Origin: UBA2287 sp964479665
GTDB taxonomy: Bacteria; Bacteroidota; Bacteroidia; Bacteroidales; Tenuifilaceae
DNA: 64,000 nt
Assembly (NCBI GenBank): GCA_964479665.1
Contig: CAYZNN010000005.1
Coordinates: forward strand, 1-64,000
Reading direction: 5' to 3'
Below are positions 1 through 8,697 of the stretch, in pieces (position 1 is the stretch's first letter; each line of letters begins with the position of its first letter). The notes beneath the pieces were generated by a model, which worked only from the letters and a program-made list of their open reading frames with translations, did no database searches and was not told where the DNA came from. A program made the translations under genes and the position numbers.

Positions 1-837
1 AATGCTCCATGCCAACTTGTAAATAAGTTCTTCGGAAACACCTGTAATTTCTGATGCCCATTGCGAAGTGAACTTCTTAACATGGTTTTTAAACGCTTCG
101 AAGCCCGTAACGTAATTGGAAATAAAATGGGTGTCGTGCCAATTATTCAGAATAATAATATTGGCTACCGCCAAAGCGAGCGCAGCATCGGTTCCCGGAA
201 TTGGCTGCAGCAATAGCTTAGCTCGCTGCGACGAGTCGGTTCGCCGTGGGTCAATTACTATCAGCTCCGCACCGCTATCAATAGCTTTACCAATGGGAAT
301 CATCTCCTGAATGTTGCTCTCGGCAGGATTTTTTCCCCACAAAACAATTAGCATAGCATTCTCCAAGTCCCACGGAACATTATGCTTATTCTCGCCAAGA
401 GTAATGCGTGTGGCTTCGAGTCCGGCAGGCCAGCATAAGTTGCCATAAACGGTGGTTGCACCACCGTAAAGGTTTCGCCAAAACCTAAGGCTAAAGTCGT
501 TCATTAACCCCGACATTCCGCTGGCAGCGTAAAAAAATACGCTTTGCTGACCGTAATGCTCTTTATAATGATTTAATTGTGCCGAAATTGCATCGAACGC
601 TTCGCCCCACGAAATGCGCACAAACGTTCCATTGGCGTCCTTACGGTGAGGGTAAAGAATTCGGTCGGGCGAATTTGCCCTTTCCACATAGCTCAATCCT
701 TTAAGGCAAATACCTTCGGGCGTTGCCCGACTTGCAGGATGGGGCTCAATGTTAACAACCTTTCCGTTATCGACAAAAACCTTAAAAGTGCAGGTGCTAT
801 AGCAATTACGCGGACAAGCGGTGGTGAAGTGCTGCAT
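1..837 (-). CDS. Molybdopterin-dependent oxidoreductase (DMSO reductase family), N-terminal part
   Basis: Catalytic subunit of a bis-MGD molybdenum enzyme of the DMSO reductase family; only the first 279 codons lie in the window and the gene runs off the left edge. I translated it by hand from the ATG at 837. Cysteines 8, 12, 16 and 44 form the C-x3-C-x3-C-x27-C motif that binds the N-terminal [4Fe-4S] cluster, followed by family-typical text such as GICLKGLSYVER and GENKHNVPWDLENA. The protein starts almost at the first cysteine, so no Tat signal precedes the cluster and a cytoplasmic location is inferred. The substrate cannot be told from this part. A DmsB-DmsC fusion at 23.5-24.8 kb and mobA at 31.5 kb are possible partners, but neither is adjacent. 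Confidence 0.88.
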   Translation of the reverse strand, partial: MQHFTTACPRNCYSTCTFKVFVDNGKVVNIEPHPASRATPEGICLKGLSYVERANSPDRILYPHRKDANGTFVRISWGEAFDAISAQLNHYKEHYGQQSVFFYAASGMSGLMNDFSLRFWRNLYGGATTVYGNLCWPAGLEATRITLGENKHNVPWDLENAMLIVLWGKNPAESNIQEMIPIGKAIDSGAELIVIDPRRTDSSQRAKLLLQPIPGTDAALALAVANIIILNNWHDTHFISNYVTGFEAFKNHVKKFTSQWASEITGVSEELIYKLAWSI

Positions 838-912
838 AAAAGAGAACTAAAAAAATTACGCACTACTTTAGTAAGAAGCCAAAGTTAGTTGAATTCGCAT
901 CCTTATGATTAT

Positions 913-2370
913 TTAATTATTTAACTCATACTTGTATTGCCAGGCTGAAATGGTTTCACCATTACGGAAATAATAGGTTGCACCATTATCGTGCTCTACT
1001 TTTGAGTAAAACGTTATTTCGCCATCGCGATTAATAACGGTTCGCCTAATAATTATAAGATTGAGGAATATTTGCTCATCGGTTCGATCTTTAGAATAAC
1101 GTTTGGCTAAATTCTCAACCGGAATGGTTTCGCCAGTTAATTCATTAGTTTTTGCTGCTAGCATTTGGCGAGTACGCTCTTCAGCTTGCTTGCGTATTTC
1201 TTCCTGCTGACGGCGAACATCCTCTTCAACCTGTTTGCGCATACGCTCCTCATCTTGCCTAATACGTTCAGTTTCATTTCGAACTCTTTCATCCTCTGCT
1301 TTCTTTCGCTCCTCTTTGGCGCGAGCTTCTTCAAGCGCCAACTTTCTTGCATCCTCTTCTGCTTTTGCTTGATCCTCTGCAATTTTTCTGAGGGCCTCTT
1401 CTCTAGCCTGAGCATCAGCTAGGGCCTTCGCCTCTGCTTCTTTACGAATTCTTTCCTGTTCAGCTAACCGTGCTTGCTCTTCAGCTTTTTTTCGTGTTTC
1501 CTCTGCCAAGCGGGCTTCTTCTGCTTCCTTTCTAATTCGTTCCTGTTCAATCCGTCGAAGTTCTTCGCGACGTGCAGTTTCTTCCTCGGCTCGTTTTCTG
1601 GCATCTTCTTCATCTTTTGCTTTTTCTTCAGCAAGCTTCTTCAATGCTTCCTCACGTGCTTGAGCATCGGCAAGGGCTTTTGCTTCTGCCTCCTTACGAA
1701 TGCGCTCCTGTTCGGCCAATCGGGCCTCCTCTTCGGCCTTTTTGCGTGCCTCTTCGGCTAACCGNNNNNNNNNNNNNNNNNNNNNNNNNNNNNNNNNNNN
1801 NNNNNNNNNNNNNNNNNNNNNNNNNNNNNNNNNNNNNNNNNNNNNNNNNNNNNNNNNNNNNNNNGTTCGGCCAATCGGGCCTCCTCTTCGGCCTTTTTGC
1901 GTGCCTCTTCGGCTAACCGGTGCATTTCAGCCTCCTGACGAAGTCGATCCTGCTCTAACCGTCGTTGCACTTCGCGCTTTGCAGCCTCCTCTGCTGCCAA
2001 GCGTTTTGCCTCCTCTTCGGCTTTACGTTTCTCCTCTTCGGCTTTCAAACGGGCTTCCTCTTTGGCCTTTGCTTCAGCTAATGCTCTTGCTTCAGCTTCT
2101 TTGCGTTGTTTCTCCAAATCTGCTAATCGGGCTTCCTCTTCAGCTTTTTTGCGTGCCTCTTCGGCTAACCGTTGCTTTTCAGCCTCCTGACGAAGCCGTT
2201 CCTGCTCTAACCGTCGTTGCACTTCGCGTTTTGCAGCCTCCTCTGCTGCCAAGCGTTTTGCCTCCTCATCGGCTTTACGCTTCTCATCTTCGGCTCTTAT
2301 TCGTGCCTCTTCCTTAGCTTTAGCTTCGGCTAAAAGTTTTGCTTCTGCTTCCTTTTTTTGACGGTCCATT
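913..2370 (-). repeat. 252-bp (84-codon) in-frame tandem repeat region
   Basis: The coiled-coil part of the exported repeat protein is built from 84-residue units. Upstream of the gap, the segment starting AEAKLLAEAKAKEE recurs 84 residues later as AEARALAEAKAKEE. At DNA level the string gcagcctcctctgctgccaa recurs at 1981 and 2233. Downstream of the gap, the phrase AEQERIRKEAEAKALADAQ recurs 84 residues later. The units on the two sides of the gap differ in sequence but share the period. The exact unit boundaries are approximate. Confidence 0.85.
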
Positions 2371-3023
2371 TCCGCTTTACGTGCCTCCTCCTCTGCCTTT
2401 TTGCGAGCCAAATCCTCCTGCCGCCTTTTCTCAGCCTCAGCTGCTAATTGAGCCTTTTGTTCTTCTGCAGCTTTTTTAGCTGCCTCCTCAGCCTGCTTTT
2501 TTTGTTCCTGAACAATTTGTTTCTCTTCTTCAATAACTTTTCTCTGGAAACTTGCTGAATAATCCAAATCATAATCGAAACTATTGGTTCGACCATCGAA
2601 CCTAATTTTTGCAACGGGATTGTCGTAAACTTTTATGGCAGTTTGGTCTTCCTGAGGATTTAGTTCTACTTCAAAATCGATAATTTCTTCACGATCTTTT
2701 AGAAATGTAGGAGGAACAGTGGTATTAATATTTATTCGCTTAGTCACATAATTACCCTTTTCGAAAGAGAGTATATAGTCGGAATCGTAATCGAGCCCAA
2801 TTTCAAACCTACCACCTCGATTTATCGTATTTTCGCTTACAAGCGTACCATTTTTGAATACAGATATTTTAGCACCCTCTACATTCCCCTTCTTAACTCT
2901 TAGCCTCATGAATGTTTTCAGTTGATTTTGAGCTACCAGATTGGGTGCAATAAAAAGTAAGCACATAAGAGATATGCTTACTATTACTGAGCGGAATTTT
3001 ATATAAAAAGAAAAATTTATCAT
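913..3023 (-). CDS. Exported Ala/Glu/Lys/Arg-rich coiled-coil repeat protein, interrupted by assembly gap
   Basis: Function not recognised. Residues 1-32 are a signal peptide ending VAQ. Residues about 35-125 resemble a carboxypeptidase-regulatory/PEGA-type beta domain, with phrases such as FKNGTLVSENT and FEKGNYVTKR. A very long charged helix follows, TolA-like, with an 84-residue (252-bp) period. A globular tail of about 70 residues (from GETIPVENL to the C-terminus) ends the protein. The 100-N gap breaks the frame as written: reading straight through gives a stop at 1758-1760. The 55 bases on each side of the gap are identical, and merging them restores one frame of about 651 codons. True length depends on the unresolved repeat copy number. 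A periplasm-spanning or envelope structural role is only a guess. Confidence 0.75.
1765..1864. other. Assembly gap of exactly 100 N
   Basis: One hundred N bases, a conventional placeholder size. The flanks 1710-1764 and 1865-1919 are identical over 55 bases, so the gap probably marks an unresolved tandem repeat and not missing unique DNA. Confidence 0.95.
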
Positions 3024-3164
3024 TGAGGCTAAATAAAATACCGTTTGGAATAACGTAAAATGGAAATGAAAAGTTTTGCATTTTACATTATAGCAAATCT
3101 ACTAAGTTGCACTATTATAAACAACTTTTGCCTAATAAAACTGATAAATAAACGGGGAGCTAGG

Positions 3165-4325
3165 TTATTGCTCAATAATATCAATGATAACAATCTCAGG
3201 TCGATTTCCTACTCGTAGCGGAGGTCCCCATGTTCCAAATCCGTTTGAAACGTAAAAATGACTTCCATTAATCTGCTGATAACCATAACTTATTTGAAAG
3301 ATAGCCCTGGTAATGTAATTGAATGGCCAAAGCTGGCCATGATGGGTATGGCCAGAAATTTGAAGGTCGATTCGATTTTCATATGCTTCATGAAGATTGT
3401 AGGGTTGGTGATCGAGTAATACTTTAAATCTTTCAGAATCAATATTAGAAATAAGTTCTGGAATGCTTTTTCTTATATAGTTAGCCATGTACTTCGCTTG
3501 CCGGTCTTCGCGGCCAACGATATAGAAACTATTATTTACCAATATCGAAGTATCGCGTAGTACTTGAACACCATGCTTTGTAAGGTAATCGGCAGCAGCG
3601 TTAACACCGCCAATGTACTCGTGATTACCTGTAACTGCAAAAACGCCAAGCGGCGCATCGAGTTTCGAAATCAATTCTCCCATGTTCCGCTCAATAACTG
3701 GCCCAATATCTTCATCAAAAATATCACCTGCAAGCAGAATCGCATCGGGTTTTTGGCTGTTTATTATTGAAACCATTCGACTTAATCGTCCATTCGAGAT
3801 TACTGTGCCTAAGTGAATATCTGATGCTATGGCGAGTTTTATTCTTCCATTTGGGTTCAAATGCTTTAATGTTTGAATTTCAATTCTTTTTATAGTAGGC
3901 TGCAAAGCATTAAAAAAGCCATATAATACAATAGTAGCAACGGAAATAGATACTACTAAAAGACTTTTGCTACTCAATAATAAAGGCGATATGCTGGGAG
4001 TTTTGAATATTAAGCCTGCAATAAATGCAAAAAAACGTATTATATCTATAGCAAAAAAAGTCAGAGTAAAGTAAAGCATGGCACCTAGCCAAATCGATCC
4101 GAGCTTAACAATAAATTCAGTTAAGGAGTTAAGGTAAAATCGTTCGAAAATTCGACCAATAGGATATGCTAGAACAACAATAAAAAAAGTTATTTGAATT
4201 ACCCAATATATCCAATTAGAATTTGGCTTCCATTGTTTTAAATGCCAGTATATATAATAATTTACTAGAGCATAAACTGTAAATACAATAGAAAAAAATA
4301 TAATAAACATGTACTTCGAGGTCAT
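3165..4325 (-). CDS. Membrane-anchored calcineurin-like metallophosphoesterase (YkuE-like)
   Basis: A 386-residue phosphoesterase with about four N-terminal membrane helices (roughly residues 5-27, 39-58, 72-102 and 120-140) and a C-terminal catalytic domain. The dimetal motifs are in order: ASDIHLG (D169, H171), LAGDIFDED, TGNHEYIGG, a histidine in LLDHQPYN, and SGHTHHGQLWPF. This layout matches the YkuE/YaeI-type membrane phosphoesterases, some of which act on UDP-diacylglucosamine-like or other phospholipid-linked substrates; the substrate here is not determinable. It stands alone, diverging from the hybrid kinase gene. Confidence 0.88.
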   Translation of the reverse strand: MTSKYMFIIFFSIVFTVYALVNYYIYWHLKQWKPNSNWIYWVIQITFFIVVLAYPIGRIFERFYLNSLTEFIVKLGSIWLGAMLYFTLTFFAIDIIRFFAFIAGLIFKTPSISPLLLSSKSLLVVSISVATIVLYGFFNALQPTIKRIEIQTLKHLNPNGRIKLAIASDIHLGTVISNGRLSRMVSIINSQKPDAILLAGDIFDEDIGPVIERNMGELISKLDAPLGVFAVTGNHEYIGGVNAAADYLTKHGVQVLRDTSILVNNSFYIVGREDRQAKYMANYIRKSIPELISNIDSERFKVLLDHQPYNLHEAYENRIDLQISGHTHHGQLWPFNYITRAIFQISYGYQQINGSHFYVSNGFGTWGPPLRVGNRPEIVIIDIIEQ

Positions 4326-4423
4326 TTTGTTAAGGTATTAGTAATACATATTAAACTAATATAGTTGGTCAAAGTTTAATTAATTCTAATTAATACAATT
4401 AATTATTAATCCCCTAATTTCTT

Positions 4424-4456
4424 TGCCAAAAGGAGATAATAAGCTATCTTTTGGCA
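4424..4456. promoter_or_regulatory. Inverted repeat in the leader of the hybrid kinase gene
   Basis: Perfect 9-bp arms TGCCAAAAG (4424-4432) and CTTTTGGCA (4448-4456) with a 15-base spacer lie 35 bases upstream of the hybrid kinase start. It could be an operator or an RNA hairpin. There is no T-run after it on the plus strand, so a plus-strand terminator is unlikely. Confidence 0.5.
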
Positions 4457-4490
4457 TTGAAAGAAACATAATTTTTAAGTTTATTTAAAA

Positions 4491-7154
4491 ATGAATTTAA
4501 CTAATCAGGCTCTCGAATTAATTATAAACCAAAGCAATACGGGCATTTATATCATTCAGGATAATCGAATCGTATTTCATAACCCATATTTTAGGAATCT
4601 GACTGGTTACTCATATGATGATATTTTCGAAAGCAACTTTTTAGATATTGTAAATAGTAAGGATAAAAAACTCCTAAAGTTGCTTTTCAGCGAAAACTTT
4701 AAAGAAATTAGCAGTAAGCCATCACGTTCATTTACTTTTCGGATTAACCATAGAAATGGGCATTTACTATGGTTGAAGACCACTGTTGCATTAATAGAAT
4801 GGAATGGCAATACTGCTCTCCTAAATAATTGCTACGACATTACCCAGCAGAAAGAGTTGGAACAAACCCTGGCCCTTGAAGAACAGAATTTTAAACTTTT
4901 AGTGAACGGTTTCGAAGACCTGGTTTGTATCCTTTCAAAATCGGGCACTATAATCCAAACCAATAAGGCAACCTACTCAAAATTGAAATTCGAAGAACAG
5001 AATTTGCTTATGAGTGGAATTGTTAACGTAATTGATGCAAATGATAGAGAAAGGGTTAAAAAAGCAATATCCTCGGCTTACAATGGGAAGCGAGAGCAGA
5101 TAACCATCAATTTAATTACAAGTAAGGGAAAAACAATTCCTGTTGAAGCACGTTTTTTTAATGGAATTTGGAGCCAAAAACAGGTTGTTTTAGCCATCTT
5201 TCAAGATATAACTGACCGCATTGAAGCCGAAAAAGCCTTGAGGCTTTCAGAGGAAAAATTTAGTAAAGCTTTCGAAAGTAGTTCTGCTCTAATGTCGATA
5301 AGTACATTTAAGGATGGAACTTTCTTGGATGTAAACGAAACGTTCCTTCGACTAACCGGTCTTACAAGAGAAGAAGTTATTGGAAAGAAATCTGGGGAAC
5401 TCGAAATTTACGCCGATTATCATTTACGTGAGGAACTGAAACGAAAATTAATTTCTGGCGATGTAATTCGAAATCGAGAAACCACAATATATAATAAGCA
5501 AGGCAATAAATTAATTTGCCTTTTTTCAGCTGAACTCATTAGCATTCAAAGCAAATCGTGCATTCTTGTTGTAATGAACGACATTACCTCCCGTAAAAAA
5601 GCTGAAGAAAAAATTGCTCAAAGCGAACTACGCTTCCGACAGCTTGGGGAGCTTCTTCCCGAAATGGTTTTCGAAGCCAATGAAAAGGGAATAATTACGT
5701 TTGCTAACAACTTCCTTTTAAAAACTTTCAATTTAAATGAACAGGAAGTAAATCATAAGGTTAATATTTCTTCACTTTTTGCAAAAAATAGCAAGTCAAT
5801 TATTACTAACTATTTACTGAATTCTCAAAGCAATCCTGAATTACACTCAGTAGAATTGGAAGCACAAATTGATAAAGGTCATATAATACCTGTACTTGTT
5901 CACATTATTGCAACATTTAAGGACGATAAGGTATACAGATACATGGGGGTAATGGTTGACATTACAGAAAGTAAAAAGCAGGAAGCTGAACTTATAAAAG
6001 CCAAAGAATTAGCCGAAGAGGCTTCGAAAGCTAAAGAGCAATTCCTTTCGGTAATGAGTCATGAAATTCGTACACCCATGAATGCCATTATTGGAACAAC
6101 CAATATTCTTTTTCAAGAAAACCCATCAAATCATCAGATGGGATATTTAAAAGCCCTTGAATTTTCCGCAGAAAATTTACTAGTCCTTTTGAACGACATT
6201 CTTGATTTTAGCAAGATTGAAGCTGGAAAATTCCAAATTCACAACCAAACTTTTAACTTATCGGATGTTACCAAGGGCTCTTTCAGAACATTCGAAACAA
6301 CGGCACAACAAAAAGGCATAGATTTTTTAATGGAATTCGATAGAACTGTTACGGAAAAAGTACTTGGCGATCCGATACGGATTAACCAAATATTAGCCAA
6401 CCTTATATCCAATGCATTAAAATTTACCGAGAAAGGAAGCGTTAAGCTCATGCTTTCGAAAGCAAAAGAAACTAAAACACATTACCAGATTCGTTTTTCT
6501 GTTGCCGATACGGGTATTGGTGTTCCAAGCGATAAGATTGATGAAATTTTTTGCGAGTTCTCTCAAGTTTACTCACCAAAAAACCGGCGCATAGGGGGAA
6601 CCGGCTTGGGCTTAACCATTTCGAAAAAGCTTGTTGAATTAATGGGTGGCAAACTGATGCTGAGTACCCAACTAGGTAAAGGCTCAGAATTCTATTTCAT
6701 TCTTAAACTTAAAAAGGTTCATAAACTAGAGTTACGTCCCGATACAGAATCAATAAACAGCGAGTCCGACATAAGTATAAAGGGGCTTAAAATTCTGGTT
6801 GCCGAGGATAATGAAATAAATGCCATGATTGCTCTTAAATTTCTCGAAAAATGGGAAGCGGAGGCCACACATGTTGAAAACGGCAAAGAAGCATTAGAAA
6901 TGCTTCAAAAGAAAAAATTCGATTTGGTGCTTATGGATTTAGAAATGCCTGTAATGGACGGTTATGAGGCAACCAGAGAGATTCGAAAATTGAAAAGTAA
7001 AATTCCCATAATCGCGTTAACAGCATCGGCTATGATTGATGTACGCAATCGTATAACTCAAACGGGCATGGATGGATTTGTTTTAAAACCCTTTAAACCT
7101 TCCGATTTGCTTGAAAAAATTCACTTTTTTGCTATCAGGAAGGCAAAATCATAG
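4491..7154 (+). CDS. Four-PAS hybrid sensor histidine kinase/response regulator
   Basis: An 887-residue soluble hybrid kinase without membrane helices. Four PAS domains are visible at about 1-120, 128-252, 254-375 and 377-498, each ending in a PAC-like DIT signature. The HisKA dimerisation domain carries the phospho-acceptor H524 in MSHEIRTPMN. The HATPase domain has the N box (NLISNALKF), G1 (DTGIGVP) and G2 (GTGLGL) motifs. A C-terminal receiver domain has acidic residues around D773, the phospho-acceptor D816 in LVLMDLEMPVMDG, and K866 in KPF. There is no DNA-binding output, so signal presumably passes to an unlinked phosphotransfer protein, or the output is local autophosphorylation. Neighbours give no clue to the signal. 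It converges on miaA with only 4 bp between the stops. Confidence 0.95.
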   Translation: MNLTNQALELIINQSNTGIYIIQDNRIVFHNPYFRNLTGYSYDDIFESNFLDIVNSKDKKLLKLLFSENFKEISSKPSRSFTFRINHRNGHLLWLKTTVALIEWNGNTALLNNCYDITQQKELEQTLALEEQNFKLLVNGFEDLVCILSKSGTIIQTNKATYSKLKFEEQNLLMSGIVNVIDANDRERVKKAISSAYNGKREQITINLITSKGKTIPVEARFFNGIWSQKQVVLAIFQDITDRIEAEKALRLSEEKFSKAFESSSALMSISTFKDGTFLDVNETFLRLTGLTREEVIGKKSGELEIYADYHLREELKRKLISGDVIRNRETTIYNKQGNKLICLFSAELISIQSKSCILVVMNDITSRKKAEEKIAQSELRFRQLGELLPEMVFEANEKGIITFANNFLLKTFNLNEQEVNHKVNISSLFAKNSKSIITNYLLNSQSNPELHSVELEAQIDKGHIIPVLVHIIATFKDDKVYRYMGVMVDITESKKQEAELIKAKELAEEASKAKEQFLSVMSHEIRTPMNAIIGTTNILFQENPSNHQMGYLKALEFSAENLLVLLNDILDFSKIEAGKFQIHNQTFNLSDVTKGSFRTFETTAQQKGIDFLMEFDRTVTEKVLGDPIRINQILANLISNALKFTEKGSVKLMLSKAKETKTHYQIRFSVADTGIGVPSDKIDEIFCEFSQVYSPKNRRIGGTGLGLTISKKLVELMGGKLMLSTQLGKGSEFYFILKLKKVHKLELRPDTESINSESDISIKGLKILVAEDNEINAMIALKFLEKWEAEATHVENGKEALEMLQKKKFDLVLMDLEMPVMDGYEATREIRKLKSKIPIIALTASAMIDVRNRITQTGMDGFVLKPFKPSDLLEKIHFFAIRKAKS

Positions 7155-7158
7155 TTTC

Positions 7159-8064
7159 TTATATAATTCTATTTGTTAGGTAAAATTCTATTTCGCTATA
7201 ATTATCGGGGTGAAACCACTGGATACTTGGCTCCCTTTCCCACCATGTCAATTGCCGTTTGGCATATCTTCTCGAATTGCGTTTTATCAACTCTATAGCT
7301 TCATTTAAAGTATGCTTCCCATCAAAATGGTCGAATATTTCAGCATAACCCACTGTTTTTAGGGCAACGTTATGTTTATAAGGTTCAAGGATTCGAGCCT
7401 CCTCGACCAATCCATTGGTAACCATTGAGTCGACCCTTGAGTTAATCCTTTGGTAAAGTTCTTCACGAGGCCTATTTAACCCAATGTAAATTATGTTGAA
7501 ATCCCTTTCTTTTGCCTGCTTAGAAAGAAAAGTACTATACGGACGGCCCGTTTGCAAACTAACTTCCACCCCTTTTAGCATGCGCTGGGGATTCCTCAGG
7601 TCCACCGTTTGGTAATAATCAGGATCGAGTATGCGAAGTTGGGCCCTTAGGCTCTCAATCCCCTCATTTTTGAGAAGTTCCTGAAGTTGCCTTCGCAACT
7701 TAGGGTCGGGGGCCGGAAAATCATCAATTCCCTTACAAACCGCATCAATGTATAGCATCGACCCACCAACTAGTAATGCTACGCTTTGTTCAGCAAATAT
7801 TTCGTTCAACTTCTGAAGAGCATCCAGTTCGAACATGCCGCAACTGTACCTTTCGGTAACCGACTTGTGGCCAATGAAATAGTGAGTGGCTTGTGAAAGT
7901 TCCTGATTGCTTGGTTTGGCAGTACCAATATTCATTTCGCGATAAAATTGACGCGAATCGCTCGATAATATTGGTGCTTTAAGTCGATTGGCTAAAGCCA
8001 AACTGAGGTTTGTTTTACCTACCCCTGTTGGTCCTAATAATACAATTAAATAGTTTTCTGACAA
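7159..8064 (-). CDS. miaA: tRNA dimethylallyltransferase MiaA
   Basis: Transfers a dimethylallyl group to N6 of A37 in tRNAs reading UNN codons; cytoplasmic. The 301-residue length is normal. The P-loop GPTGVGKT is at residues 11-18. SSDSRQFYREMNIGTAKP is the conserved catalytic/tRNA-binding segment, and RNPQRMLKGVE is present. The start is a TTG at 8062-8064: no in-frame ATG precedes the P-loop, and an in-frame TAA, which is also the stop of the upstream gene at 8077-8079, lies only four codons upstream. Both genes share the reading frame and are separated by 12 bp, so translational coupling is likely. Confidence 0.96.
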   Translation of the reverse strand: MSENYLIVLLGPTGVGKTNLSLALANRLKAPILSSDSRQFYREMNIGTAKPSNQELSQATHYFIGHKSVTERYSCGMFELDALQKLNEIFAEQSVALLVGGSMLYIDAVCKGIDDFPAPDPKLRRQLQELLKNEGIESLRAQLRILDPDYYQTVDLRNPQRMLKGVEVSLQTGRPYSTFLSKQAKERDFNIIYIGLNRPREELYQRINSRVDSMVTNGLVEEARILEPYKHNVALKTVGYAEIFDHFDGKHTLNEAIELIKRNSRRYAKRQLTWWEREPSIQWFHPDNYSEIEFYLTNRII

Positions 8065-8076
8065 TGCTGCTGAAGT

Positions 8077-8622
8077 TTAATAATCTTCATTTTTGTTTGT
8101 ACCAAATTCGGTATTGTAATCAATACCTTCATCGCCCAAATCATCCCCAAATACTTCATCAATATCCTCATCAATTTCATCTCCTAGGTCCATATCATCA
8201 ACGTTCAAATCCAACTGAATTTGTTCTGGTGCTTCACCAATCCATGCCGAGCAGCAGGGGTAAACAATTTCTGGGTTCGGTTTCGAAATATCGATGAGTT
8301 CAATAAAGAACGCCCTGTCGGAAAAAATATCGAATACGTATAACAAACGCTCCTTCTTATTTTTAAGTATATCGCCAATTGTAACAGTTTCCATGGGAAT
8401 AGCAGCAAAACCGCTGTCGTTTTGCATATCCATTAGCGTTAGTTCCATTCCTTTGTTCCACTGCTCGTCGGCTAGAAAGAAGGAGGCTAATTGGTGCGTG
8501 TCGTAATTTAAGTTTTTTTGAATATAAGCATGAAAATCGAGGAAAGTGCTTCGGGCTTCAATTTCGTAGTCGCGAAGGAATGCCACTTCCCCACCCGATA
8601 TCATTCGGAATTTGTAAATCAT
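8077..8622 (-). CDS. Plasmid pRiA4b ORF-3-like (IS1096 passenger-type) acidic protein
   Basis: A 181-residue protein with an N-terminal fold typical of the pRiA4b ORF-3/IS1096 TnpR-like family (MIYKFRMIS, LDFHAYIQ, SFFLADEQW, LLYVFDIF). After residue 135 the chain is extremely acidic (Asp/Glu-rich) to the C-terminus. Function is unknown. The family also appears as a passenger in insertion sequences, but no transposase is seen here; in Bacteroidota such genes sit as ordinary chromosomal neighbours. It lies 12 bp upstream of miaA, on the same strand and frame, so a shared mRNA is likely. Confidence 0.8.
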   Translation of the reverse strand: MIYKFRMISGGEVAFLRDYEIEARSTFLDFHAYIQKNLNYDTHQLASFFLADEQWNKGMELTLMDMQNDSGFAAIPMETVTIGDILKNKKERLLYVFDIFSDRAFFIELIDISKPNPEIVYPCCSAWIGEAPEQIQLDLNVDDMDLGDEIDEDIDEVFGDDLGDEGIDYNTEFGTNKNEDY

Positions 8623-8697
8623 AGTATTATTAGGTTATTAAAGGCTGCAAAGTAAAAAAGTAGTTTAAAAATAACAAAACGATAATGCAAATTAAAG

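Noticed and set aside
116..888. Two short plus-strand frames at the left edge
   Set aside because: They lie antisense to the well-supported molybdoenzyme frame on the minus strand.
1165..2317. Several plus-strand frames rich in Phe, Leu, Ser and Pro over the coiled-coil gene
   Set aside because: They are antisense shadows of the Glu/Lys/Ala repeat; some even run through the N gap.
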